Positions 1 through 10,331 of a stretch of 64,000 nt of DNA are shown here, piece by piece. Position numbers and translations under genes: made by a program. A model generated the notes under the pieces. It ran no database searches. It saw only the letters and a list, made by a program, of their open reading frames with translations, and had not been told where the DNA came from. The DNA comes from Orbaceae bacterium ESL0721 (GTDB lineage: Bacteria > Pseudomonadota > Gammaproteobacteria > Enterobacterales > Orbaceae), in the NCBI GenBank assembly GCA_029433365.1, contig JAQTHZ010000002.1, forward strand, positions 496,001-560,000, in the 5' to 3' direction. Every line of letters begins with the position of its first letter. The stretch's first letter is position 1.

Positions 1-1
1 T

Positions 2-2260
2 CGCCTCTTCTGGTTGCTTTTTAAACTATTTCTAATCTTTGCTGCGCTTATCGCTCTCTATGGCTTCTACCTTGATCAACAGATAAAAGAGCGTATTGAC
101 GGAAATGTGTGGGAGCTACCGGCAGCCGTTTATGGTCAGATTACCGAGCTTGAACCAAACAGCGACTACAGTTTAGAGGATATGGTCTCACTGTTATTAG
201 GTTCCCAATATCGTCAAGAGCGAAAAGCAACCCGTCCAGGTGAATTTGTCGTGAAGAACGACACTATCGAAATCTATCGCCGTCCCTTTGCCTTCCCAGA
301 TGGGGAAGAGAGAGCATTCCGCGTAAAAATCACCTTCTACCGAGATCGTATCGATCGCATGATCAACCTTGAGACAGGACGCGACTTTGGTCTCCTTAAG
401 ATCGATCCTAAACTGATCACTATGCTACACTCACCAAATGGTGAGCAGCGCCTCTTTGTCCCACTAAAATCGTTCTCTGATTCACTTATTCAGACCCTAA
501 TAGCAACCGAAGATAAACGATTTTATCAACATGACGGTATTAGTTTCTACTCCATAGGGCGCGCCATGTTAGTTAACTTAACCACAGGGCGAACTGAAGG
601 CGGCAGCACCTTAACACAGCAGACAGTTAAAAACCTCTTTTTAACCAATGAACGTAGCATCATCCGCAAACTACGTGAAGCCTATATGGCACTTATATTA
701 GATGGGCGTTATAGTAAAGAGCGAATTTTAGAGCTCTACTTGAACGAAGTCTACCTTGGTCAAAGTGGTAGTGAAGAGATCCACGGCTTCCCACTTGCCA
801 GCCTCTACTACTTTGGTCGCCCCGTTAATGAGCTAACGCTGGATCAGCAAGCGGTGCTGGTTGGCATGGTTAAAGGGGCATCGCTCTACAACCCATGGAC
901 ACAACCCAATTTGGTGCTCGAACGGCGTAATATCGTCTTAAAACTAGCACAAGAGCAAGGCATTATTGACGAAGAGCTATACAACCTCTTAAGTAAGCGA
1001 CCGCTCTCAGTCCTGCCAAAAGGCGGGGTAATTTCACCACAACCCGCTTTTATGCAGGTAGTGCGTAATGAATTACGTAAACAGTTAGGCGAACAGGCAG
1101 ATCACCTCTCAGGAATGAAGATCTTCACTACCTTCGATCCTGTTGCCGAGGCAGCTGCCGAACAGGCGATCACCAGCGGAATCGACCAATTAAGGCGCAC
1201 CACCTCAAAAGATCTACAAACCGCAATGGTGATTGTCAGTCGTGAAACAGGTGAAATTCGGGCCCTAATTGGGAGTGCCGAACCCCGTTACGCCGGATAT
1301 AACAGGGCATGGTTAACCCGTAGATCAATTGGTTCACTGGCAAAACCATCGACCTACTTAACTGCGCTTGGCGAACCTGATCGCTTTCAGTTAAATAGTT
1401 GGCTTGCCGATACACCACTCTCGATAAAATTAGAAAACGGCACCTACTGGGAGCCACGCAACTACGATCGTAAATTCCGTGATCGCGTTATGTTAGTCGA
1501 TGCCTTAGCTTTATCCCTCAATGTACCAACGGTCAATCTAGGCATGGCTGTAGGGTTAAATGCGACCAAAAACAGCTTGCAAGCTCTCGGTATACCCGCT
1601 GATCGCATTCCCAATCTTCCCTCACGATTGCTTGGTGCGATTGAGTTAACTCCACTCGAGACAGCGCAGATGTTCCAGACCATCACCAATAATGGTCAAC
1701 GTGCACCACTCTCTATTTTGCGATACGTCCTAACCGATAAAAACGATCTGATATACCAAAACTACCCGCAGCAGATTCAAGCAGTATCTCAGCAATCTGC
1801 CTATCTCACCACTTTTGCGATGCAGCAAGGGGTTGAGATGGGGACATCACGCGCACTTAAAGCCAAATATGCCCCCTTCAAATTAGCAGCTAAAACTGGG
1901 ACAAGTAACGATTCACGTGACAGCTGGTTTACAGGGATTGATGGTAAAAATGTAGCTGTCATCTGGATAGGGCTTGATGACCACTCCCCAATGAAATTGA
2001 CCGGTGCGACTGGTGCCCTCAAAATCTATAGTGAATACTTACAGCAAAATCCACCAAAAAAATTGGATCTGCCAATACCGCCGAATATCTTTTTTATGCC
2101 GATTGATAGCGAGGGGAGGTGGCAGTGTGGTGGCAGTGGCGTTCGAATACTCCCAGCGTGGACGCTTAGCCCACAACAGCTCTGTTCAGGTGGCGCAAAT
2201 ACCATACCTAATCAGCAATCATCTGTCCCAGATTGGGTAAAAGATATGTTTAGCAACTAA
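2..2260 (+). CDS. mrcB: Penicillin-binding protein 1B, bifunctional peptidoglycan synthase (5' truncated)
   Basis: Class A penicillin-binding protein that polymerises lipid II and cross-links peptide stems at the inner membrane. The reading frame is open to the window edge and the residues before the first possible start (TTG at 14) continue the cytoplasmic/transmembrane region, so the true start lies upstream. Counting from that TTG: membrane anchor about 1-20, UB2H region about 30-120, transglycosylase domain with catalytic Glu about 166 (ATEDKRFY), then the GGSTLTQQ motif. The transpeptidase carries all three motifs: SxxK at Ser441-Lys444 (SLAK), SLN, and KTG at about 627. The C-terminus ends in the WVKDMF-type tail of enteric PBP1B. 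The 3' part is intact. The LpoB-binding UB2H region points to PBP1B rather than PBP1A. Confidence 0.95.
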   Translation, partial: RLFWLLFKLFLIFAALIALYGFYLDQQIKERIDGNVWELPAAVYGQITELEPNSDYSLEDMVSLLLGSQYRQERKATRPGEFVVKNDTIEIYRRPFAFPDGEERAFRVKITFYRDRIDRMINLETGRDFGLLKIDPKLITMLHSPNGEQRLFVPLKSFSDSLIQTLIATEDKRFYQHDGISFYSIGRAMLVNLTTGRTEGGSTLTQQTVKNLFLTNERSIIRKLREAYMALILDGRYSKERILELYLNEVYLGQSGSEEIHGFPLASLYYFGRPVNELTLDQQAVLVGMVKGASLYNPWTQPNLVLERRNIVLKLAQEQGIIDEELYNLLSKRPLSVLPKGGVISPQPAFMQVVRNELRKQLGEQADHLSGMKIFTTFDPVAEAAAEQAITSGIDQLRRTTSKDLQTAMVIVSRETGEIRALIGSAEPRYAGYNRAWLTRRSIGSLAKPSTYLTALGEPDRFQLNSWLADTPLSIKLENGTYWEPRNYDRKFRDRVMLVDALALSLNVPTVNLGMAVGLNATKNSLQALGIPADRIPNLPSRLLGAIELTPLETAQMFQTITNNGQRAPLSILRYVLTDKNDLIYQNYPQQIQAVSQQSAYLTTFAMQQGVEMGTSRALKAKYAPFKLAAKTGTSNDSRDSWFTGIDGKNVAVIWIGLDDHSPMKLTGATGALKIYSEYLQQNPPKKLDLPIPPNIFFMPIDSEGRWQCGGSGVRILPAWTLSPQQLCSGGANTIPNQQSSVPDWVKDMFSN

Positions 2261-2567
2261 TGAGTTTGTGGTGATTGATGAACTTTGATTATGATATGGT
2301 TTAATAATGAAACTGTTTGATAATGATTCGGTTTGATACCAACTTTAAAAAAGTAACGGTTTTAAATAACCGTTATTTAAAGACTGCTATTTAGTAAGAA
2401 TTATTTAATCAGAACTATTTTATTACTACTTTTTTATAACTTATTTTAAAGAACTTTTTTTAAAACCCTGTTTTTAAAAACATGTTTTATAAATTAGATT
2501 TTTAATATGAAGGTATTTTAATAAGTAGATTTTTTAATAACTATTTTTAAAGGATATAACACCGTTT
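2261..2567. other. AT-rich spacer between mrcB and mutM
   Basis: No gene is visible. The stretch is very AT-rich, with many runs of T and A. A perfect 9-bp AT hairpin lies at 2361-2381 (arms TTTAAATAA and TTATTTAAA, loop CCG), which could act as a weak terminator for mrcB but lacks a GC-rich stem. A 12-bp palindrome (AAAACATGTTTT) occurs near 2477-2488. A purine-rich AAAGGA about 14 bases before the mutM ATG is the only ribosome-binding candidate. Confidence 0.5.
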
Positions 2568-3422
2568 ATGCCAGAATTACCTGAAGTTGAGACCAGCCGT
2601 CGTGGTATTTTGCCTCACCTCAAGGAGCAAGTGATAGAGAAGATCACAATTCGCCAACCTAAATTGCGCTGGTTGGTGGACTCCGCTATTACCCAGACCG
2701 AAGGGTCGAAGATTATTGATGTAAAACGACGCGCAAAATATCTACTTCTTGAGTTAAAACAGCACCCCACATTCAACACTAATCAGGCAAATTCAACGAT
2801 TAACTGGATCGTTATTCACCTTGGTATGTCAGGTAGTCTACGCATCTTATTAACGCCGGAACCGGCACAGAAACATGATCATATCGATCTTACACTCAAA
2901 AGTGGAGTAACACTTCGCTATACCGATCCGCGCCGCTTTGGTGCTTGGCTCATAGCAGAATCACTCTCAGATCTCACTCAACTTAAAAACTTAGGGCCAG
3001 AACCGTTAAGTGATGATTTTTCAGTCGACTACCTTTCCAATAAAGCTAAAAATCGCAAAAGCCCAATTAAAAGTTGGATTATGGATAACCACGTTGTGGT
3101 TGGAGTCGGCAACATCTACGCTTCAGAGTCCCTCTTTATGGCAAAGATTCACCCACTACGCCAAGTTAACAGTTTAACCGTGGACGAGATGAAACGACTT
3201 GTTGCAGCCATTAAAAAAGTGCTAACGCAATCGATAAAACAGGGCGGAACATCACTGAAAGATTTTTTACAGTCAGATGGAAAACCGGGCTATTTTGCCC
3301 AGCAACTACAAGTTTATAAACGTGATGGAGAGCAGTGCTTTTGTTGCAAAGCGACTATTGAAGCGCAAAGAGTTGGGCAACGTAACACCTTTTATTGCCC
3401 TAACTGCCAAAAATTACCATAA
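2568..3422 (+). CDS. mutM: Formamidopyrimidine-DNA glycosylase
   Basis: Base-excision repair enzyme that removes oxidised purines such as 8-oxoguanine and nicks the abasic site. The start is fixed by the MPELPEVE N-terminus, because Pro2 is the catalytic nucleophile after Met removal and Glu3 assists. The DPRRFG motif around residue 125 and the VGNIYASE helix-two-turn-helix segment are present. The C-terminal zinc finger is complete: CFCC, then a pair of cysteines in YCPNC, at about residues 258-281. The length of 284 residues is a little above the usual 269-275, with extra residues around 65-75. It faces the porin gene convergently. Confidence 0.97.
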   Translation: MPELPEVETSRRGILPHLKEQVIEKITIRQPKLRWLVDSAITQTEGSKIIDVKRRAKYLLLELKQHPTFNTNQANSTINWIVIHLGMSGSLRILLTPEPAQKHDHIDLTLKSGVTLRYTDPRRFGAWLIAESLSDLTQLKNLGPEPLSDDFSVDYLSNKAKNRKSPIKSWIMDNHVVVGVGNIYASESLFMAKIHPLRQVNSLTVDEMKRLVAAIKKVLTQSIKQGGTSLKDFLQSDGKPGYFAQQLQVYKRDGEQCFCCKATIEAQRVGQRNTFYCPNCQKLP

Positions 3423-3440
3423 CCTTTAAATCTATTTACA

Positions 3441-3472
3441 AATTAAAAACAGAAGCGCGTATTAACCGCGCT
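3441..3472 (-). terminator. Terminator of the KdgM-type porin gene
   Basis: A 6-bp perfect GC stem, AGCGCG/CGCGCT (3454-3472), is followed on the minus strand by a T-rich stretch (TCTGTTTTTAATTT). It lies about 50 bases beyond the porin stop codon. It may also stop transcription from mutM, but the plus-strand side lacks a T run. Confidence 0.6.
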
Positions 3473-3522
3473 ACTAAATACTGTTAACTACTATTAACTC
3501 CTACTTACTGATAAAAGCAAAA

Positions 3523-4251
3523 CTAGAATTTATATTTAATCCCTAAACGGTAACGCATCTGGCGATCATTTAGATAGAGCGTACCATCTTTACTATGGCG
3601 TCCATCTGCATAAGGGACATAACCGATCTCCATATATGGCGTCCACTCTTTATCTATCGGAACTTGAATAATTGCCTTTTGAATAATTTCAAACTCGCGC
3701 CCCTTCCAAGCTGGGTAGTCGGTCTTTTTATACTCAAACTCATAACTCACATGTGCATAAGGGAATTTATAGCCCACAATTCCGACAAAATGGTTAGTAT
3801 GTAAAGTAGGAAGTGAGGTATTTCGATCATATTTAGTCAGCCCATATTTATAGGCAGCAGTAAATGAGAATGCTTTAGTAATATTATAGGTTCCCCTAAA
3901 ATCGAACTTATATGCGGTACTGTTTGAGTTTGACTCCATCGCAACAGCAGGGGAGATAAAAAAGTCATCTTGCAGTTTATAACGATAATCAACCACCACC
4001 TCCATCCCTTTTGCGACAATATTATCGTACACATTTGAATCACCATCGACCGCTTTACTGGTCCACTTCCCCTCCATCGAAACACCAATATTATTTTTTA
4101 AACGCTCAGAGATTTTAAAACGGTCAGAATGGATACCACTTTGATTGAGATATTCATGGCGATAATCAAGTGTTGCCGCGCCAGCTGAAGTCGCTATCAT
4201 GGAGAGTAAAAGAGCGGAGGTGAGAGACGACTTTTTACTAATTTTCTTCAT
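3523..4251 (-). CDS. KdgM/NanC-family outer membrane porin
   Basis: Predicted 12-strand beta-barrel channel. A signal peptide occupies residues 1 to about 25 (cut after AGA). The mature protein opens with TLDYRHEY, the start typical of KdgM (oligogalacturonate) and NanC (sialic acid) porins, alternates hydrophobic and polar residues, and ends in phenylalanine (GIKYKF) as outer membrane barrels do. The length of 242 residues suits the family. An AAGGA ribosome-binding site lies 7 bases before the ATG. The family transports acidic oligosaccharides, but the substrate here cannot be read from sequence and no pectin or sialate genes are nearby. It stands alone on the minus strand with its own terminator. 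Confidence 0.8.
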   Translation of the reverse strand: MKKISKKSSLTSALLLSMIATSAGAATLDYRHEYLNQSGIHSDRFKISERLKNNIGVSMEGKWTSKAVDGDSNVYDNIVAKGMEVVVDYRYKLQDDFFISPAVAMESNSNSTAYKFDFRGTYNITKAFSFTAAYKYGLTKYDRNTSLPTLHTNHFVGIVGYKFPYAHVSYEFEYKKTDYPAWKGREFEIIQKAIIQVPIDKEWTPYMEIGYVPYADGRHSKDGTLYLNDRQMRYRLGIKYKF

Positions 4252-4789
4252 AATTGTGTCCTTGCTTTTCTTTATTATGGGAGGAGATACCTACACAGCA
4301 TTAAGTTTAAAAATAAAAAACCTAATAACGAGGCACCATTATAATTTAGAGAAAGCACCATTAAAATACGAAAAATTACTGTTTTAACTCCAAAAATAGA
4401 AGTTAGATCACATAATCAGAAAAAAAATTCCCAAAATGGCAACAATTAGAAGAAAAGAGAAAAAATGAGAAGAAAAAACTGCCACTACTATTGAGATGGC
4501 ATTAGCAGTTTTTTTAATGGAAAGAGGATTAATGTACCGACCTATAAGCTGCAAATTTGTTTCAGGGTTATAGTTATTTTAATCAAAAAATCGTTGAGTT
4601 AGTGTTATCCCTTTGATGGTTTTTTTGTTTTATTGGTAGGTATTTATTGATAGGTATTTGTTAATCTGTATGTAGTAACAGGGGAGGTGGTTAAGATTCC
4701 CCACTGGTTAAAGTGGGGAGCAGTTAATCTGTACTCTTTTAGGCGGCATTTTTGGGACTTTTTGTCGAACTATGCTCGCTACAACTTTG
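4252..4789. other. Intergenic region between the porin promoter side and trpA
   Basis: No gene supported. Contents: the upstream region of the porin gene (4252-4400); a bidirectional terminator-like hairpin at 4473-4514; imperfect repeats of a TAGGTATTT-type sequence around 4630-4665; and a second perfect hairpin with 7-bp arms, CCCCACT/AGTGGGG, at 4699-4718, just downstream of trpA. This hairpin has no T run on the minus strand and may be a 3'-end stabiliser rather than a terminator. Confidence 0.5.
4473..4514 (-). terminator. Probable terminator of the trp operon
   Basis: Arms AAAAAACTGC and GCAGTTTTTT flank an inner GCCA/TGGC stem. The poly-T run is on either strand, so it can work in both directions. 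On the minus strand it lies about 275 bases beyond trpA and ahead of the porin gene, where it would insulate the porin from trp read-through. Confidence 0.6.
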
Positions 4790-5596
4790 CTATAACTTCG
4801 TTGCCGCTTTCATGGTCTGCACAAAGTTTGCCAGTTCAGATAACATTTCGGTTGGATTATTAAGGTTATTTTCGATGATTTTAACCGTTGCAGATCCAGC
4901 AATAGCACCAGCAGCACCAGATCGGATCGCGTCAGAGACCTGTTTAGGATCTGATATGCCAAAACCCTGTATAGCAGGGGGAGCACCAAATTGGGTCAAC
5001 TTTTGTAGTAGATGGGTTAACGGCTTTTCGGCTCGGCTCTCTGTCCCTGTTACTCCAGCGCGCGAGACGAGGTAGGTGTATGCTTCGCCCTCTTTGGCGA
5101 TCAGCTTAATCACCTCATCATCCGCATTGGGTGGGCAGATAAAGATTGGGGCGATCTTATGCTGTTTGGCGATTTGGCTAAACTCACTGCAATATTCAAC
5201 GGGGAGATCCGCAATTAAAACCGAATCAACCCCAGCCGCAGCGCATTTAGCATAGAAGTTATCGATCCCCCCTTTAAAAACTAAGTTAGCATAGACAAGT
5301 AACCCAATTGGGATATCGGGGTGGCTGGCGCGAACTTTGGTAATAATCTCGAAAGCGCTATTAACCGTTATGCCACCTTGAAAGGCGCGAATATTGGCAT
5401 TTTGAATGGTCGGTCCATCCGCCATCGGATCAGAGAAGGGGATCCCCAGCTCTAACGCATCGGCGCCCGCTTTTACAAGGGTATCGATAATCTGTAATGA
5501 GAGTTCAGGCGTTGGATCACCAACCGGCACAAAAGGGACAAAAGCGCCTGCCTGTTCGTTTTTTAACTCTGCAAAGCGCTGTTTATAACGGCTCAT
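4790..5596 (-). CDS. trpA: Tryptophan synthase alpha subunit
   Basis: Cleaves indole-3-glycerol phosphate to indole and glyceraldehyde 3-phosphate and passes indole through the tunnel to TrpB. It is 268 residues, the same length as the E. coli enzyme. The catalytic pair Glu49 and Asp60 is present in [14 protein letters not shown] at exactly the E. coli positions. The phosphate-binding G-F-G-I-S and GSA segments are present near the C-terminus. The start overlaps the trpB stop by four bases (ATGA), implying translational coupling and equal alpha/beta production. It is the last gene of the trp operon. Confidence 0.98.
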   Translation of the reverse strand: MSRYKQRFAELKNEQAGAFVPFVPVGDPTPELSLQIIDTLVKAGADALELGIPFSDPMADGPTIQNANIRAFQGGITVNSAFEIITKVRASHPDIPIGLLVYANLVFKGGIDNFYAKCAAAGVDSVLIADLPVEYCSEFSQIAKQHKIAPIFICPPNADDEVIKLIAKEGEAYTYLVSRAGVTGTESRAEKPLTHLLQKLTQFGAPPAIQGFGISDPKQVSDAIRSGAAGAIAGSATVKIIENNLNNPTEMLSELANFVQTMKAATKL

Positions 5597-6786
5597 TCCA
5601 CTTCTCCTCTCGCTTTTAAAATGTCATAGACAGTAAAAATATCCTTATCTCCACGTCCTGATAAGTTAACAATCAGTAACTGCTCTTTATTGGGATCGGC
5701 TTTGATCATCTTAAGGGCATAGGCGAGTGCGTGGGATGACTCTAAAGCGGGGATGATCCCCTCATGGCGAGATAACTCCTGAAAGGCGTCAAGTGCTTCA
5801 TCATCAGTAATCGAAACATAGTCGGCGCGACCAATACTATTTAGATAGGCATGCTGTGGACCCACTGATGGGAAGTCCAATCCTGCCGAGATGGAGTAGG
5901 ACTCCTCAATCTGCCCTTCGCTGCTCTGCATCATTGGCGATTTCATCCCAAAATAGATGCCAAGGGTGCCATGTTTGAGTGATGCGCCATGTTCACCAGT
6001 CTCGATACCATGCCCAGCTGGCTCAACCCCAATTAGCCGAACTGACTCATCTTCGATAAAGTTGGCAAACATGCCGATAGCGTTAGATCCACCGCCAACA
6101 CAGGCGATAACTGCAGCTGGCAGGCGCCCTTCACGTTCTAAAATTTGTGCTTTTGCCTCACGGCTAATAATCTGCTGGAACTCACGCACAATGGTTGGGA
6201 ATGGGTGAGGGCCAGCAGCGGTACCGAGCATATAGTGGGCGGTCTCATAGCTGCCTGACCAGTCACGCAGCGCCTCGTTACAGGCATCTTTTAAAGTTGC
6301 AGATCCAGTGGTAACCGGTATCACCGTTGCCCCCATTAGGCGCATTCTAAAAACATTTGGCGCTTGGCGTTTAACATCCTTTTCGCCCATATAGATACGG
6401 CATTTTAGCCCCAACAGTGCACAAGCAAGGGCTGAGGCGACGCCATGTTGACCAGCGCCGGTTTCGGCAATAATCTCGGTCTTACCCATCCGTTTTGCAA
6501 GCAATGCTTGCCCCAACACTTGGTTGGTTTTATGGGCACCACCATGGACAAGATCCTCCCGCTTTAAGTAGAGTTTAGTTTTAGTGCCAGCCGTGAGATT
6601 TTTACAGAGAGTTAAGGCGGTTGGGCGTCCGGCATAGTTTACCAAAAGGTCTGTAAACTCTTTTTGGAACGTTGGATCATCCTTGGCGGCTAAAAATGCC
6701 TCTTCAAGCTGATCCAGCACAGGTAGCAGAATCTGTGGCACATACTGCCCACCAAATTTGCCAAAATAGGGGTTTAATTTAGACAT
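5593..6786 (-). CDS. trpB: Tryptophan synthase beta subunit
   Basis: Pyridoxal-phosphate enzyme that condenses indole with serine to give tryptophan. At 397 residues it matches the TrpB1 type. Lys86 in GGAHKTNQ forms the Schiff base with PLP; the GGGSNAIG loop binds the cofactor phosphate; the ETGAGQHG segment carries catalytic Glu about 109. It sits between trpCF and trpA. A 250-base spacer separates it from trpCF, unusual for this operon, and contains short tandem repeats, so an internal promoter or processing site there is possible but unproven. Confidence 0.98.
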   Translation of the reverse strand: MSKLNPYFGKFGGQYVPQILLPVLDQLEEAFLAAKDDPTFQKEFTDLLVNYAGRPTALTLCKNLTAGTKTKLYLKREDLVHGGAHKTNQVLGQALLAKRMGKTEIIAETGAGQHGVASALACALLGLKCRIYMGEKDVKRQAPNVFRMRLMGATVIPVTTGSATLKDACNEALRDWSGSYETAHYMLGTAAGPHPFPTIVREFQQIISREAKAQILEREGRLPAAVIACVGGGSNAIGMFANFIEDESVRLIGVEPAGHGIETGEHGASLKHGTLGIYFGMKSPMMQSSEGQIEESYSISAGLDFPSVGPQHAYLNSIGRADYVSITDDEALDAFQELSRHEGIIPALESSHALAYALKMIKADPNKEQLLIVNLSGRGDKDIFTVYDILKARGEVE

Positions 6787-6968
6787 GATTACGCTCTTCT
6801 CATTCAGTTTTTACTCAGTTTCAATTCAATTTTTTATTCACGTTTATGCTGTTTTAGGCTGGTAAAGATTTTAAAATCACCATCTTACCACGCCCATTAA
6901 ATCTTTTAACGCCTATCAATCGATCAATAATGAGGTGTCTCAATATAGAGATTAACTATTTAGATTGA

Positions 6969-7013
6969 ATCTATATAGGGAGTATCTATATAGAGAGTAT
7001 CTATATAAAAAGT
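6969..7013. repeat. 15-bp tandem repeat in the trpCF-trpB spacer
   Basis: Three copies of a 15-bp unit ATCTATATANNNAGT, the variable triplet being GGG, GAG and AAA, lie at 6969-6983, 6984-6998 and 6999-7013. The copies differ only in those bases. This is inside the trp transcript on the minus strand. No function is evident. Confidence 0.85.
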
Positions 7014-7036
7014 TTCGACGCCCCACTTTTAACCAA

Positions 7037-8434
7037 TTAACGACTTTTAATCTCTGCAAATATGGCAGCGATTTTGTCACTATCTTTAATCCCCGGTGCA
7101 GACTCGACGCCTGAGTTGAGATCAAGACCTTGGCAAGGTACCGCCAACGCCGCTTGGATATTTTGCAGATTGATACCGCCTGCCAAGATAACTTGGCTAA
7201 GATCGACCTCGCCGTTAGTTAAGAGTGACCAGTCAAAACTCTCTCCACTGCCGCCCGCACCATGGTCAAAAATGTAGCGCGATATTAGCGGATTTTCATA
7301 ATTTGGAATCTGCTTATCGATGCTAACCGCTTGCCAGATCTGGCACTCGGCTGGTAATAGCGTGCGCAGTGCAGCAATGTAGTCGACATCTTCGCTGCCA
7401 TGTAGCTGCACTGCATAGAGCGATAACTGTTTAGCGATTTTGCAGACATTTTCAAGCAGCTCATCCCTAAAGACCCCAACCCAATTTAAGGGGGCAGCAG
7501 CTATCACTTTGGTGGCATCAGTTGGATCGATATAACGGGGTGAGCTTGGCACAAAAATTAGCCCACCATAGACGGCGCCAGCTTGATAGGTGGAAACTGC
7601 ATCCGCGGGTTTGGTTAGTCCACACACTTTATTTTCACCCCAGATCACTTTGCGAATTGCCAGCGGTAGATTCTCCTCTGACATTAAAGCGCTACCAATT
7701 AAAAAGCCGTTAGCATATTGGCTAAGTTCCACCACCTCTTGGTGGGTGTAGATTCCAGATTCGCTAATAATGGTGCGATCAGCAGGGATCGTTTTGGATA
7801 GATTTTTAACACGATTGAGATCAACAGTTAAATCGCGCAAATTGCGGTTATTAATGCCGATCACTTTGGCATCAAGCGAAATTGCCCGTTTTACCTCCTC
7901 CTCGGTACTTGCCTCGGTCAATACCCCCATCCCTAAAGCATGCGCAAGAGCGCTAAAACGGCGGTACTCATCATCATTTACGACCGATAGCATCAGTAAA
8001 ATCGCATCCGCTTGGTAGTGACGCGCAAGGTAGATCTGGTACTCATCAATAATAAAATCTTTGCAAAGTACCGGCTGCGTCACCTGACTGCGAACCATCG
8101 GGATAAAATCAAAATCACCTTGGAAATATTTTTTATCGGTCAATACCGAGATGGCAGAGGCGTAATCTTTATAGATAGCAGCGATCTTTGCTGGATCAAA
8201 ATCGGATCGAATCAGCCCCTTCGATGGCGACGCCTTTTTGCACTCTAATATAAAAGCGGTTTTCGGCTTTTTAAGTGCCGCATAAAAGTCACGATCACTT
8301 GGTATCACCTTTTCTTTAAAGGTTGATAGCGGGCAGCGCTGTTGCTGCTCGGTTAGCCAGATCTGCTTATCTTCAATAATTTTTTTTAATACTGTTGCCA
8401 TAGAGACATCATTACTAAGTGCTGCTATTGCCAT
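7037..8434 (-). CDS. trpCF: Bifunctional indole-3-glycerol-phosphate synthase / phosphoribosylanthranilate isomerase
   Basis: Fusion of two TIM barrels catalysing successive steps: TrpF isomerises phosphoribosylanthranilate and TrpC closes the indole ring. The TrpC barrel covers about 1-258, with ILECKKASPSKG (catalytic Lys about 66) and ISESGI. The TrpF barrel covers about 265-465, beginning at KVCGL (Cys271) and ending with LNSGVESAPGIKD. The ATG at 8434 is chosen because GGAG lies 6 bases upstream; an internal ATG at 8401 aligns better with the E. coli N-terminus but has no ribosome-binding site. The extra 11 residues are therefore probably real. It follows trpGD after 136 bases. Confidence 0.96.
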   Translation of the reverse strand: MAIAALSNDVSMATVLKKIIEDKQIWLTEQQQRCPLSTFKEKVIPSDRDFYAALKKPKTAFILECKKASPSKGLIRSDFDPAKIAAIYKDYASAISVLTDKKYFQGDFDFIPMVRSQVTQPVLCKDFIIDEYQIYLARHYQADAILLMLSVVNDDEYRRFSALAHALGMGVLTEASTEEEVKRAISLDAKVIGINNRNLRDLTVDLNRVKNLSKTIPADRTIISESGIYTHQEVVELSQYANGFLIGSALMSEENLPLAIRKVIWGENKVCGLTKPADAVSTYQAGAVYGGLIFVPSSPRYIDPTDATKVIAAAPLNWVGVFRDELLENVCKIAKQLSLYAVQLHGSEDVDYIAALRTLLPAECQIWQAVSIDKQIPNYENPLISRYIFDHGAGGSGESFDWSLLTNGEVDLSQVILAGGINLQNIQAALAVPCQGLDLNSGVESAPGIKDSDKIAAIFAEIKSR

Positions 8435-8480
8435 GCTCTTCTCCGCACTATTTTTGTTTAACAGTTTGTAGCTACTTTTA

Positions 8481-8520
8481 ACTTTTTATAACTGTTTATA
8501 ACTGTTTTTAACCGTTTTTT
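8481..8520. repeat. 10-bp imperfect tandem repeat in the trpGD-trpCF spacer
   Basis: Four imperfect copies of ACTGTTTTTA, in 10-bp register, fill 8481-8520. It belongs to the group of short slippage-type duplications seen elsewhere in this window. Confidence 0.7.
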
Positions 8521-8570
8521 AAGTTAACTATTTGTTATAGTAGACTATTTATATTAATTATAAAGATGAA

Positions 8571-10331
8571 TTACCTTGCCGCTAACTGCTTTAGTAGCTC
8601 GTAGGCTTTGCCACTACGCATCATCGCAATCGCTTCGTTGGCATTCGCTTTTAGATCACTTCGCCCAAATAGGCTCATCAACATTGCTACATTGGCAGCA
8701 ATTGCAGCTTCGTGTGCTGGTTTGCCGTGCCCTTGTAAAATCGCAATCAGGTGATCTCGATTGACTTCTGGGGTGCCACCTTCAATATCTTTTACAGTAT
8801 AAGTTGGTAGTCCAAAGTCAGCTGGCGTGAGGGTGAAGTGGCGGATCTCACTTTTACCACCTTCATTAATCACCTCGGCAACATGGGTCTCACCATGAAT
8901 TGCCACCTCATCCATGCCTGATCCATAGACTACATAGGCGTGGGTGTAGTTTAACATCTGTAAGGTTTCGGCAATCGGTTGCAGTAATTTAACATCATAG
9001 ACGCCAAGTAGGATCCGTTTTGGGCGCGATGGGTTGATTAATGGACCTAACACATTAAAGATGGTGCGCGTTTTTAGCTGCTGACGAATCGGCGCAGCGT
9101 GCTTAAAGCCGGTGTGGTACTGCTGAGCAAATAGGAAGCAGACCCCCAACTCATCTAACGCTTTGCGCGACGCTTCCGCCGACATATTGAGCTTGATCCC
9201 TAATGCCGAAAGCACATCAGACGATCCCGATTTACTCGATACACCGCGATTACCATGTTTTGCCACTTTATAACCGAGCGCCGCAGCAATAAAGGCACTG
9301 GCGGTCGATATATTGATGCTATTAGTACCATCACCACCGGTACCAACAATATCGGTGTAGTCATAGTCAGGTGTTGCAAAGTGGTCGGCGTTTTCGAGCA
9401 GGGCAGAAGCTGCGCCGGCTATCTCCTCTGGTCTTTCGCCTCTCACCTTCATACTAATAATGGCTGAGGCTAAGAGCGTTGGGTCGATCTTCCCTTGGAT
9501 GATCAGAGTAAATAGGCGCCGACTCTCATCACGACTAAGCACTTCCCCTTGGTAGAGCCGGTTTAAAATCGGCTGGATATTGTACTCCTCTTTATCGGTA
9601 ATCTTGATCGCTGGCACCTCTGTTGACTGCGCTGGTCGGCTCTGCTGATCTTGCTGTATCTGTTGATCTTGTTGCAGCAGTGCCGAATCACGCAGTCTGT
9701 TCGTATTTGGTATCACAATTTGGGAAGCTAACATATCTCTATCCTCTATATTTCGTTTTTCTGCCCAAGCAATCGTCTGTTCAAGGAGTTTTACCCCATG
9801 AATGGTGAGAATAGATTCAGGGTGAAATTGGAATCCACAAACCCGATCGGCATCGTTACGCACTGCCATCACAATATTGTTAAACATCGCATTGATGGTG
9901 AGTGCTTTAGGGATATTCTCCCCCTTAAGTGAGTGGTAACGGGCAACAGGGAGCGGATTAGGGAGTCCGGCAAACATCGCGACACCATCATGCTCAATCA
10001 GTGACGCTTTACCATGCAAGATATCTCCTGCAGGCACAATTGTGCCGCCATAAGCTTCAACAATCGCTTGGTGACCAAGGCAGATCCCAATAATTGGCAC
10101 TTGCCCTTTTAGCTCTTTTAGTAGCGTAGGCATTGAGCCAGCTTGGCTTGGCGTACCAGGTCCAGGTGAGAGGAAGAGGATCGGGTTCTCCATCGCTGCC
10201 AATTTGGTAATAATTATTTCTGCTGGAATGGTATTTCGGTAGATAGCGACATGATGTCCACTTTTTCGTAGCTGATCGACTAAGTTATAGGTAAAAGAGT
10301 CTACATTATCAATAAATAGAATATTCGCCAT
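8571..10331 (-). CDS. trpGD: Bifunctional anthranilate synthase glutaminase / anthranilate phosphoribosyltransferase
   Basis: An N-terminal class I glutamine amidotransferase (residues 1-195) supplies ammonia to TrpE; its triad is Cys84 (GICLGHQ), His170 and Glu172 (FHPES). The C-terminal half (about 246-586) transfers phosphoribose to anthranilate, with the GTGGDG nucleotide loop at 330-335 and the KHGNRG segment. The same fusion occurs in E. coli (531 residues). Here the linker at about 196-245 is some 50 residues longer and includes a Gln/Asp-rich repeat (QQDQQ twice). The start overlaps the trpE stop by one base (TAATG), implying coupling and matched TrpE:TrpG amounts. Confidence 0.97.
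   Translation of the reverse strand: MANILFIDNVDSFTYNLVDQLRKSGHHVAIYRNTIPAEIIITKLAAMENPILFLSPGPGTPSQAGSMPTLLKELKGQVPIIGICLGHQAIVEAYGGTIVPAGDILHGKASLIEHDGVAMFAGLPNPLPVARYHSLKGENIPKALTINAMFNNIVMAVRNDADRVCGFQFHPESILTIHGVKLLEQTIAWAEKRNIEDRDMLASQIVIPNTNRLRDSALLQQDQQIQQDQQSRPAQSTEVPAIKITDKEEYNIQPILNRLYQGEVLSRDESRRLFTLIIQGKIDPTLLASAIISMKVRGERPEEIAGAASALLENADHFATPDYDYTDIVGTGGDGTNSINISTASAFIAAALGYKVAKHGNRGVSSKSGSSDVLSALGIKLNMSAEASRKALDELGVCFLFAQQYHTGFKHAAPIRQQLKTRTIFNVLGPLINPSRPKRILLGVYDVKLLQPIAETLQMLNYTHAYVVYGSGMDEVAIHGETHVAEVINEGGKSEIRHFTLTPADFGLPTYTVKDIEGGTPEVNRDHLIAILQGHGKPAHEAAIAANVAMLMSLFGRSDLKANANEAIAMMRSGKAYELLKQLAAR

Noticed and set aside
4699-4718. Second trp terminator
   Set aside because: The 7-bp GC hairpin is perfect, but neither strand has a T run after it; kept only as a possible 3'-end structure.
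4752-5075. 107-residue plus-strand open frame over the end of trpA
   Set aside because: Lies antisense to trpA, which has full family support; no ribosome-binding site or homology. Many other antisense frames over trp, mrcB, lon, infB and clpX genes were dismissed for the same reason.
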